5,578 nt of DNA from Holosporales bacterium (GCA_031260085.1 JAIRKP010000101.1:1-5578); one strand, 5' to 3'. Positions 1-5,532 are shown, numbered from the stretch's first letter. Program-made: numbers and translations. The notes: generated by a model from the sequence alone, not told the origin.

Positions 1-42
1 CTCCATTCTGTTGGTGTGATACACAGAGATCTCAAACCAGGT
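1..42 (+). pseudogene. Fragment of a eukaryotic-type Ser/Thr protein kinase (catalytic loop), cut off after HRDLKPG
   Basis: Frame 1 is open from the left edge of the window. Its first 14 codons read LHSVGVIHRDLKPG, which fits kinase subdomain VIb (LHxxGVIHRDLKPxN) almost perfectly, with the catalytic Asp in HRD and the Lys two residues later. The Asn that should follow KPx is missing; the frame reads KPG-Phe-Tyr instead. From about base 43 on there is no DFG, APE or other kinase motif in any of the three forward frames. The same frame runs on without similarity to a TAA at 181-183, overlapping the potI 3' end in antisense. I read this as the stump of a kinase gene broken by rearrangement. 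An exon ending at an AG/GT donor near 39-41, or a chimeric contig end, are alternatives. The start lies outside the window, so the N-lobe cannot be seen. Confidence 0.5.
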
Positions 43-137
43 TTCTATTTGTTGGTTATTAGTTTATTAAATGTTATAAATATAATAAATTACTCCCGCC
101 TCCGTAGCAAGTATGATGCTTCAATCTTTCATAACCT

Positions 138-959
138 TCACTTTAGAACGCGCTGGTTTTTAGAAGGTAATGAAAATAAATAAGCAAGGAACAGGCAGGT
201 TGCTATAGTCAAAACAAACATTGTTGCAAAGGCGTTGATTGCAGGGGTTGCTCCGATCTTTACGTTTGAAAATATAAGAATTGGGAGAGTTGTGGAACTT
301 GGGCCTGTAAGAAAGCTCGCAATAACTAAATCATCCAGCGACATTGTGAAGGCTAGTAACCAACCAACCAAAATTGATTTTCCTATTGCCGGGATTTTTA
401 TTTTTAAAAATATAATAAATGGTCTTGCGCCAAGATTCATCGCAGCTTCTTCTAATGAGATATCAAGCGTTGACAATTTTGCTCTGACTGCGATATAGAC
501 ATAAGCTATGGTCGCTGTAATATGTCCGATTATAACTGTCGCTATACCCCTTTCTTTTGGAAATCCCAATACGGCTTCGAGAAATACGAAAAACATCAAA
601 AGTGAAAACCCTACAATTATTTCAGGCATAAAAACCGGCATTAATATGATATTAGACAAAAATCTTTTTGTAGGGAATGGTTGAGTTTTGGCTGTAGACA
701 TAGCCGTCAAGACCCCAAGAAGCACGGCGCCAGTAGCTGAAATGACCGCCACCTTCAAACTAGTGAATGCCGCGAGAAGCAAATCCTCATCTTCGAAAAC
801 GGCAAAAAACCATTTCAAAGAAAAACTTGTCCAGATTCCGGGAATTTCAGACGCGCTAAATGAATTAATGACAATAAACATGATAGGTAAATACAAAAAA
901 ATATTACCCAATAAAAGAGAAATAATTGCCATTTTTGATGTTTTTGCAATATGACTCAT
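138..959 (-). CDS. potI: Polyamine ABC transporter inner-membrane permease, PotI/PotC type
   Basis: This is one of the two membrane subunits of a spermidine/putrescine-type ABC importer; it forms half of the pore and docks the ATPase. The 273-residue length matches PotC/PotI (about 265-280). Hydrophobic segments lie near residues 10-32, 65-90, 102-128, 138-160, 195-218 and 243-264, giving the six expected helices. The ATPase-docking EAA loop is clear at about 169-190 (LEEAAMNLGA, then F..IKIP), followed by the family stretch SLDDLVIASFLTGP at 207-220. The start is supported by a GGAGG five bases upstream of the ATG, next to the potF stop. It is the last gene of the operon; only 137 bases remain downstream and they hold no potH or potG. 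A partner permease and an ATPase must therefore be encoded elsewhere if the transporter works. PotI rather than PotC is preferred because the neighbouring binding protein is PotF-like. Confidence 0.9.
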   Translation of the reverse strand: MSHIAKTSKMAIISLLLGNIFLYLPIMFIVINSFSASEIPGIWTSFSLKWFFAVFEDEDLLLAAFTSLKVAVISATGAVLLGVLTAMSTAKTQPFPTKRFLSNIILMPVFMPEIIVGFSLLMFFVFLEAVLGFPKERGIATVIIGHITATIAYVYIAVRAKLSTLDISLEEAAMNLGARPFIIFLKIKIPAIGKSILVGWLLAFTMSLDDLVIASFLTGPSSTTLPILIFSNVKIGATPAINAFATMFVLTIATCLFLAYLFSLPSKNQRVLK

Positions 960-964
960 TATAG

Positions 965-969
965 CCTCC
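965..969 (-). promoter_or_regulatory. Ribosome binding site of potI
   Basis: GGAGG on the minus strand, five bases before the potI ATG and directly after the potF TGA stop. It is the strongest Shine-Dalgarno in the operon and fixes the potI start. Its position allows translational coupling with potF. Confidence 0.7.
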
Positions 970-2100
970 TCATTTGTATATGTTCATTTTTAGTTGACTC
1001 CAAACTCGATTAGCTATTCTATCAAATTCCAAGTCTTTCTCTGTTTGACTTGGAGGTTCCAGTCTAAGTGTCTTTAAAACTTTCGGATCAGTTGGGCATA
1101 TTTGATCATATTGTTTTATTATTGGATTGAAATACTTTACAGCTTCAGGGATATTCACTACGATTCCAGAATGATTTGTTATTTTTGCTGCGACTTCTGG
1201 TTGAAGTAAATAATTTAAAAATTTATATGCATTTTTCTTATGAGGGGCTTTTTTAAGAATGCCGACGCAATCTATCCACAAATTTCCAGATTCTTTTGGA
1301 ATGAAGTATTTCACGTTTTTACCAACGCTTGGTGCGGCTTTTATTGCTCTAAAAGCATTGTCAGATGGGCCAATAGCAATACAAACTTCGCCAGATAACA
1401 AATCATTTATTAATGTTGTCGATGAAAATTTTGTAATATATTGCCTAACACCTTTTAAATAATTAGCCAGAGTTTTCAGAGTTTTCAAATTTTTAATTTT
1501 ATCCTTTATTTGCAAATAGTGTTTTAATTGAGGCAACACATCAGTATATTCTTCCGGGAAACTTACACCATATTTTGTTAACTTTTTCACTTTATTTGCG
1601 TCAAACAATATACTATATGAATCAATTTTCTCATTAGGAAATTCACGATCCACGCAATTGCTTTCATATGCAACGCCGATCGTTCCCCAAAAAATAGGAA
1701 TCAAATAATCTGTATCTCCACCAGACTTTCTAAATTCTTCTGTTAATATTCCTTCGATATTTTTTAAGTTTGGTAAAAACCTTCTATCTAATTTTAAATA
1801 AACTCCCATAGAATGTTGCCGCGCTGCATATGGTGTGTATGAGGGAAACACAATATCGTACCCGCTGTTTGTTGCCAACAACTTGGCTTCTAATGAATCG
1901 TTGGTGTCATACACATCGTAAATAATTTTCAGACCTGTTTCTCTTTCAAAATCATTGAAAATTTCTCTCGGAATAATGCCATACCATCCATAAACGTTAA
2001 TTGTTTTATTAGCATCAATCGAAACATTATTAAATGAAATCGTTAAAAATACCGCAATAGCAAGACAAATTCCTAATAAAATCAATCTTCTTATGGACAT
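970..2100 (-). CDS. potF: Periplasmic polyamine-binding protein of an ABC importer, PotF/PotD family
   Basis: This protein captures the substrate outside the inner membrane and delivers it to the permease. The N-terminus has a basic RR (4-5) and a hydrophobic stretch at 6-23; no lipobox is evident, so it is a Sec signal peptide or membrane anchor. The mature part follows E. coli PotF closely: INVYGWYG (34-41), FERETGLKIIYDVYD (51-65), YDIVFPS (81-87), GVSFPEE (178-184), INDLLSGEVCIAIG (231-244), YFIPKE (265-270), WIDCVG (275-280), AYKFLNYLLQPEVA (291-304), with a basic tail at about 360-376. The Trp39 and Asp277 pocket positions are kept, while several other pocket residues differ. The 376-residue length matches PotF (about 370). 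The ATG directly follows the tauE TAA with no spacer, and only a weak GGAAAG lies upstream, so translation is probably coupled. PotF-type is well supported; the true ligand is not. Confidence 0.9.
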   Translation of the reverse strand: MSIRRLILLGICLAIAVFLTISFNNVSIDANKTINVYGWYGIIPREIFNDFERETGLKIIYDVYDTNDSLEAKLLATNSGYDIVFPSYTPYAARQHSMGVYLKLDRRFLPNLKNIEGILTEEFRKSGGDTDYLIPIFWGTIGVAYESNCVDREFPNEKIDSYSILFDANKVKKLTKYGVSFPEEYTDVLPQLKHYLQIKDKIKNLKTLKTLANYLKGVRQYITKFSSTTLINDLLSGEVCIAIGPSDNAFRAIKAAPSVGKNVKYFIPKESGNLWIDCVGILKKAPHKKNAYKFLNYLLQPEVAAKITNHSGIVVNIPEAVKYFNPIIKQYDQICPTDPKVLKTLRLEPPSQTEKDLEFDRIANRVWSQLKMNIYK

Positions 2101-3150
2101 TTATTTTCTCTTTCCATTTGCCAAACATTGCAGAAACTTTTCAAATATATAAGCTATTGCGCTAATTAAAGCAATACAAAAGAAAGTATAACATATACAA
2201 TTTTTGTTAACTAAATTGAAAAAATAAGATTTTGTAAAATCAAACTGCTGAGAAAATGGTATAGTAAATGAGTTAGAAATTAGTTTAAATATCTGCCTAG
2301 AAGACATTAAGAAGACGACAATTGCCGCAATAAAATTTAAATAACTTCTCTTTATGTTATAACTTAATCTAACCCCAATAAACGCACCAAGCCCAGCACC
2401 GACAAAAAGAATTAAGACGAATGCAAGATCACAACAATAGCCGGATTGGGCATAGACCAAAGAAGTAATTGCAGTTATAACATATCCAGACAAAGCTGTG
2501 GTTCCATGAACAACGGGGCTTATTCGCCCTATGAGGTAAGTTATTATTGGCGCCATGAATAGATTATTACCACCTCCTAAAGAGGCAACAATCAAGCCAG
2601 CGAGAAAACCAATAAAAATAGGAATAAGTATGCTCATTTCTGTTCGTGATCTAACAAAAACTTTATGAAAAGGAAGATATAACATCCATCGCCTCATCAT
2701 AACAGTCGAGATATGTTTCGTATGCTTATTGTCTTTCCATTCACTTATGCTTTGATATAACATTATGAATCCGAAAATAATAAGGATAGCTGCATAAATA
2801 TAAATAAATTTTGTTAAAACAGCATTGGATCCAGATGAGTATTTTAGTAAAAACCATTCATAAGCTGCTCCAATTCCTCCTCCTAATAGGATATACGCTG
2901 CAAGATGAAAATCTACATCTCTTTTTCGTTTATATGAAAGAAAATTAGTTAAATTTGTGCCAACTGCATGACAGAGCTGGCTAGAGACGGCTATTAATGG
3001 CGGAACACCTAATTCCATCAAAACAGGAGTTATAATAACGCCACAACCAACTCCTAAAAATCCTGAAATAAATCCACCAACAAGACCTGTCGAAAAAATC
3101 AAAAAAGGATCATAGTATAGTCCAATGACTGGGAAAAACAATCTTAACAT
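2101..3150 (-). CDS. TauE/SafE-family membrane permease (sulfite/organosulfur exporter-like)
   Basis: This is a polytopic inner-membrane protein of the TauE/SafE (former DUF81) family, whose members export sulfite, sulfoacetate or related anions. The two family repeats are visible. The first is GFISGFLGVGCGVIITPVL at 26-44, followed by GVPPLIAVSSQL. The second is GFLAGLIVASLGGGNNLFMAP at 181-201, followed by a HGTTALSGY segment. Hydrophobic segments lie near 15-43, 82-102, 114-132, 172-206, 218-236, 241-262, 268-286 and 318-336. A basic loop at about 133-171 separates the halves. At 349 residues it is longer than the common 250-residue form; the excess is this loop plus a C-terminal extension from about 288. 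The first GVGGG motif carries Cys36 in place of Gly. The start has AAAGG eight bases upstream (3159-3163). It heads the operon with potF and potI. The family is clear; the substrate is unknown, and the polyamine context is unusual. Confidence 0.85.
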   Translation of the reverse strand: MLRLFFPVIGLYYDPFLIFSTGLVGGFISGFLGVGCGVIITPVLMELGVPPLIAVSSQLCHAVGTNLTNFLSYKRKRDVDFHLAAYILLGGGIGAAYEWFLLKYSSGSNAVLTKFIYIYAAILIIFGFIMLYQSISEWKDNKHTKHISTVMMRRWMLYLPFHKVFVRSRTEMSILIPIFIGFLAGLIVASLGGGNNLFMAPIITYLIGRISPVVHGTTALSGYVITAITSLVYAQSGYCCDLAFVLILFVGAGLGAFIGVRLSYNIKRSYLNFIAAIVVFLMSSRQIFKLISNSFTIPFSQQFDFTKSYFFNLVNKNCICYTFFCIALISAIAYIFEKFLQCLANGKRK

Positions 3151-3154
3151 TGTT
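3137..3154. promoter_or_regulatory. Near-perfect 18-bp palindrome over the tauE-like gene start
   Basis: AACAAT and ATTGTT are perfect inverted arms around a central TTAA, with only the two bases flanking TTAA out of symmetry. The palindrome covers the start codon at 3148-3150. It could be a dimeric operator or a small mRNA hairpin limiting initiation. The sequence is AT-rich and part of it is coding, so chance is possible. Confidence 0.25.
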
Positions 3155-3371
3155 ATTGCCTTTATTATTTTGGACTTAACTAATGAAATATTATCAAGAA
3201 AATTTTGTTTAATACAGTGAAAATTTAAAATTCAAATAAAAAATCAATATGAATAGAAATATCTTAGTTTTGTAAACTTTTTTGAAATTTTTTCATAAAC
3301 AAATGTTTGAATGTGTGTGGGATTCTGATAGCATTTTAAATATAGAGTTACAATTAAAGTGGGGCAGGAAA
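3151..3371. promoter_or_regulatory. Divergent promoter region between the tauE-potF-potI operon and the ctrA-SPFH operon
   Basis: This very AT-rich spacer lies between two divergent operons and must carry both promoters unless transcription enters from outside. For the plus strand the best pair I see is TTGTAA (3270-3275) and CATAAA (3294-3299), 18 bases apart, which would give a leader of about 65 nt before GTG 3372. For the minus strand, TTGAAT (3235-3230) and TATTAA (3214-3209) are 15 bases apart. Both are weak, and such matches are frequent in this composition. TTAA half-sites occur at 3176, 3209 and 3225, but no pair has the 7-base spacing of a full CtrA box. The frame of the regulator gene is open back to about 3282 (TTG 3282, ATG 3303), but that part has no family similarity. 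Confidence 0.4.
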
Positions 3372-4100
3372 GTGAGATTATTAATTGTAGAAGATGAATT
3401 AGGAATAGCTAAGCGAATCGAATCAGCTTGTACTTCGGAGGGATTCATTTGTCATATGGCAGAATCAGGAAGCGAAGCTCTTGAAATGTTGAAAGTTTAT
3501 GACTATGGGGCTATAATCCTGGATCTGATATTGTCTGATGGTATAGATGGATTCGAAGTTTTATCGCGTATCAGAGCAATAAAAAATACAACTCCTATTA
3601 TCGTTTTATCGGGCTTAAATGCAACAGACGACAAAGTCAAATGTTTAACAATGGGCGCCGATGATTATATAACAAAACCCTTCAGCAAGACCGAATTGAA
3701 AGCAAGAATTTATGCAATAATAAGAAGAACATCGGGGCATTCATCTTCGGTTATAACGATTGGACCTTTGGAAATTAATGTTAGGCAAAGATGTGTTCGT
3801 ATTTTTGGTAATGATATGAATTTAACTAGCAAAGAGTATGCCATTTTGGAACTCTTAGCTATCAAAAAAGGATCTGTCTTAGCCAAAGAGACTTTTTTAA
3901 ATCATATATACGGAGGAATGGATGAGCCCGAACTTAAAATAGTGGATGTTTTCATATGTAAGCTTAGAAGAAAAATAGCAGAAATGTCCGGAGGGATGAA
4001 TTTTATTGAAACCATATGGGGAAGGGGATATACTTTGCGAGACTGTTGCGAAGATGAAAATACTTCAGCAGATAAAGTTGATAAGCTAAAGGTAGGGTAA
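3372..4100 (+). CDS. ctrA: CtrA-family response regulator (OmpR/PhoB winged-helix class)
   Basis: This is a phosphorelay-controlled DNA-binding regulator; in Alphaproteobacteria CtrA, fed by the CckA-ChpT relay, controls cell-cycle and surface genes. The receiver spans about 1-118, with acidic pocket E7/D8, phospho-acceptor D51, S80, and K102 in GADDYITKPF. The winged helix spans about 127-225 and carries the CtrA hallmark FLNHIYGGMDEPELKIVDVFICKLRRK (175-201) and ETIWGRGYTLRD (213-224). The frame is open further upstream (ATG 3303, TTG 3282), but GTG 3372 is chosen because it gives VRLLIVEDE at the N-terminus and places the acceptor Asp at residue 51 exactly as in Caulobacter CtrA. Purine-rich GGGGCAGGAAA precedes it. 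At 242 residues it is slightly longer than Caulobacter CtrA (231). It carries one inserted residue after D51 (LSDGIDG for LPDMSG), and its C-terminus ends KVG without the Ala-Ala protease tag. A CtrA paralogue rather than the orthologue cannot be excluded. Confidence 0.9.
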   Translation: MRLLIVEDELGIAKRIESACTSEGFICHMAESGSEALEMLKVYDYGAIILDLILSDGIDGFEVLSRIRAIKNTTPIIVLSGLNATDDKVKCLTMGADDYITKPFSKTELKARIYAIIRRTSGHSSSVITIGPLEINVRQRCVRIFGNDMNLTSKEYAILELLAIKKGSVLAKETFLNHIYGGMDEPELKIVDVFICKLRRKIAEMSGGMNFIETIWGRGYTLRDCCEDENTSADKVDKLKVG

Positions 4101-4999
4101 TGAGCGAGCTATTTATATATACTTTATTTATATTTATTATAATTATTTTATTTTTATCAATATTTACAGTTGATCAGCAAAGTTGTGCTATAATAGAAAG
4201 ATTGGGAAAATTCAAACGTATCTCTCGCCCTGGATTAAATTTTAAAATTCCATTTATCGAAACTCAAAGCGGCATACTGTCTCTTCGAATATGCCAATTG
4301 GAAGTCGAAGTTGAAACGAAAACGAAAGATAATGTTTTTATAACGTTGATCGTTGCGGTTCAATACAGAGTATTAGAATCTAAAATATACGAAGCGTTTT
4401 ACATGCTTCAATCTCCTGTCAATCAAATTAAGGCGTTTGTGTTTGATCTCGTCAGGGCTCAAGTTCCGCTAATCGACCTTGATGATGTATTTTCGAGAAA
4501 AGACGACATAGCCGATGCGGTCAGATTAGAGCTGAGGGAACCTATGAAAGATTTCGGATATGAAATTATAAAAGCGCTAGTTACAGATATAAATCCGGAT
4601 GCTAATGTTAAAGCCGCTATGAATGAAATAAATACAGCTCAGAGATTGCGAGTAGCCGCCGCCGAACGCGGAGAAGCCGAGAAAATTCTAAAAGTAAAAC
4701 AAGCGGAAGCCGAAGCCGAATCCTGCATCTTACACGGGAAAGGAGTTGCTGGGCAACGCCAAGCTATAATCGAAGGCCTAAGCCAATCCGTCGACGAGTT
4801 TGTCAAACAAACTGGATCAAATGCAGCTAGCGTTATGGATATGGTCTTGTTAATACAATATATAGATACGCTAAAAGAAATCGGCGCAAACTCTAAATCA
4901 AATATAGTATTTGTTCCACATTCTCCTGGAAATCTTTCCAGTATTAGTGAACACATACGAGAAAGCATTTTGTCGAGTGAGATATTGAAAAAGACGTAA
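4100..4999 (+). CDS. SPFH/Band 7 membrane protein of the HIR (hypersensitive-induced-reaction-like) stomatin branch
   Basis: SPFH proteins oligomerise on membranes and organise microdomains or protect membrane proteases; the role of bacterial HIR-type members is not settled. A hydrophobic anchor lies at 5-23, then the SPFH domain at about 24-185, then an Ala/Glu-rich coiled coil at about 178-210, then a conserved tail. Similarity to plant HIR proteins runs nearly end to end: LSLRICQLEVEVETKTKDNVF (60-80), VFDLVRAQVP (114-123), LDDVFSRKDDIADAV (127-141), FGYEI (152-156), AMNEINTAQRLR (173-184), AEKILKVKQAEAEAES (193-208), GQRQAIIEGL (218-227), VMDMVLLIQYIDTLKEIGANSKS (245-267), VFVPHSPG (270-277). 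At 299 residues it is close to plant HIR (about 285), with the N-terminal anchor replacing the plant myristoylation site. Its ATG overlaps the ctrA stop (TAATG), with AAGG seven bases upstream, so the two genes are translationally coupled. A NfeD-type partner or FtsH-type protease gene is not adjacent. Confidence 0.88.
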   Translation: MSELFIYTLFIFIIIILFLSIFTVDQQSCAIIERLGKFKRISRPGLNFKIPFIETQSGILSLRICQLEVEVETKTKDNVFITLIVAVQYRVLESKIYEAFYMLQSPVNQIKAFVFDLVRAQVPLIDLDDVFSRKDDIADAVRLELREPMKDFGYEIIKALVTDINPDANVKAAMNEINTAQRLRVAAAERGEAEKILKVKQAEAEAESCILHGKGVAGQRQAIIEGLSQSVDEFVKQTGSNAASVMDMVLLIQYIDTLKEIGANSKSNIVFVPHSPGNLSSISEHIRESILSSEILKKT

Positions 5000-5028
5000 G
5001 GATATTATAACAAACATTTGAGCCCAAT

Positions 5029-5044
5029 AAAAGCAGTCGCTTTT
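5029..5044 (+). terminator. Possible weak intrinsic terminator after the SPFH gene
   Basis: AAAAGC and GCTTTT form a six-base stem around the loop AGTC, starting 30 bases after the SPFH stop. The four T residues are part of the stem, and no longer T-run follows, so this is a weak, possibly bidirectional terminator at best. Confidence 0.35.
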
Positions 5045-5206
5045 CGAGCACAACTACAATGAAAATCCTTAGTGTCACAAATACATACTACCGCAAACAC
5101 TTATCCATGTTGCCATCATATTCTAGACCTAATGTATCTTAACTATAATTCTAAAACCCGGAGTTATACTTGATGCAAATCTACGATTTTCATAATATTC
5201 CTTTGA

Positions 5207-5271
5207 TTTATTCTCTTGTAAAGTTACACATAGAATAATTAGCAATGTAGTAACTATAGAAACTGAATAAA
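5207..5271. repeat. Imperfect long inverted repeat (hairpin)
   Basis: The outer arms TTTATTC (5207-5213) and GAATAAA (5265-5271) are perfect. The inner arms AGTTACACAT (5222-5231) and ATGTAGTAACT (5245-5255) pair over ten bases with one bulged A at 5249. The stretch between inner and outer arms pairs only partly. Together they make one interrupted hairpin of about 65 nt upstream of the cloverleaf element. Confidence 0.45.
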
Positions 5272-5318
5272 GAGGTTTATAGAGCACGTAAAAAACTAGT
5301 ATTATTATGTGTCCCCGG

Positions 5319-5393
5319 GGCGTGATTATCCGAAGTTTCTTCGGACAAAATTTTAGATTTTGCGATAAATCTCTGATTTATCATAATCACGCC
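5319..5393. repeat. 75-nt cloverleaf palindromic element: 11-bp outer stem enclosing three perfect hairpins
   Basis: The outer arms GGCGTGATTAT (5319-5329) and ATAATCACGCC (5383-5393) are perfectly complementary over 11 bp. Inside are three perfect hairpins: CCGAAG/CTTCGG with loop TTT (5330-5344), CAAAAT/ATTTTG with loop TTTAG (5346-5362), and GATAAATC/GATTTATC with loop TCT (5364-5382). Only A5345 and C5363 lie unpaired between the arms. As RNA the outer stem gains two G-U pairs (5317-5318 with 5394-5395). The size and four-way shape recall a tRNA, and the middle arm can also be drawn with a five-base stem and a seven-base loop. However, the D-loop GG and T-loop TTC signals are missing and the outer stem is too long. 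A mobile palindromic element like those of Rickettsia, a structured RNA or a protein-binding cruciform are possible; the identity is unknown. Confidence 0.75.
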
Positions 5394-5397
5394 TTCG

Positions 5398-5433
5398 TGG
5401 TGCCTGAAAATACTTCTATATTCAAGCACACCA
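5398..5433. repeat. Imperfect hairpin directly after the cloverleaf
   Basis: TGGTG (5398-5402) pairs with CACCA (5429-5433). Inside, TGAAAATA (5405-5412) pairs with TATATTCA (5417-5424) at seven of eight positions around the loop CTTC. The two stems are separated by a small asymmetric bulge. It begins four bases after the cloverleaf ends. Confidence 0.4.
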
Positions 5434-5441
5434 ATTACATC

Positions 5442-5458
5442 CGAGTAATAATTACTCG
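5442..5458. repeat. Perfect 17-bp palindrome
   Basis: CGAGTAAT (5442-5449) and ATTACTCG (5451-5458) are perfect inverted arms around a single central A. With almost no loop it fits a dimeric protein-binding site better than an RNA hairpin. Confidence 0.5.
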
Positions 5459-5504
5459 AATAGACTTTTCTCGAAACATGCAGAATAGAATAATGAGTAT
5501 AGAC

Positions 5505-5532
5505 AGGTGTATACGATAAATATAATACACCT
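5505..5532. repeat. Inverted repeat with 8-bp arms and 12-nt loop
   Basis: AGGTGTAT (5505-5512) and ATACACCT (5525-5532) are perfectly complementary around a 12-base AT-rich loop. The hairpin is flanked by a short direct repeat GAGTAT at 5495-5500 and 5535-5540, which could be a target-site-like duplication or chance. Confidence 0.5.

Noticed and set aside
93..112. Hairpin downstream of potI as operon terminator
   Set aside because: The possible pairing between ACTTGC and GCGGGAGT is interrupted and no T-run follows on the minus strand.
235..498. Plus-strand open frame antisense to potI
   Set aside because: It lies wholly opposite a well-supported permease gene and its translation resembles no family.
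688..954. Second plus-strand open frame antisense to potI
   Set aside because: It is a shadow of the permease gene without its own ribosome binding site.
1259..1462. Plus-strand open frame antisense to potF
   Set aside because: It is short and opposite a conserved part of the binding-protein gene.
3151..3371. CtrA binding box (TTAA-N7-TTAA) for autoregulation
   Set aside because: TTAA half-sites at 3176, 3209 and 3225 do not have a partner at the 7-base spacing; single TTAA words are expected in such AT-rich DNA.
4639..4968. Minus-strand open frame antisense to the SPFH gene
   Set aside because: It mirrors the Ala/Glu-rich coiled-coil codons of the SPFH gene, whose reading is strongly conserved on the plus strand.
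5319..5394. tRNA gene, possibly with a TTA anticodon
   Set aside because: The size and cloverleaf fit, but there is no D-loop GG and no T-loop TTCRA, the D-like and T-like arms have three-base loops if fully paired, and the outer stem is 11 bp instead of 7. It is kept as a structured element only.
5307..5519. Open frame of 70 codons on the plus strand (MCPRGVII...)
   Set aside because: There is no Shine-Dalgarno before the ATG, no recognisable family, and the frame passes through the cloverleaf and the other palindromes, whose symmetry explains the sequence better than coding does.
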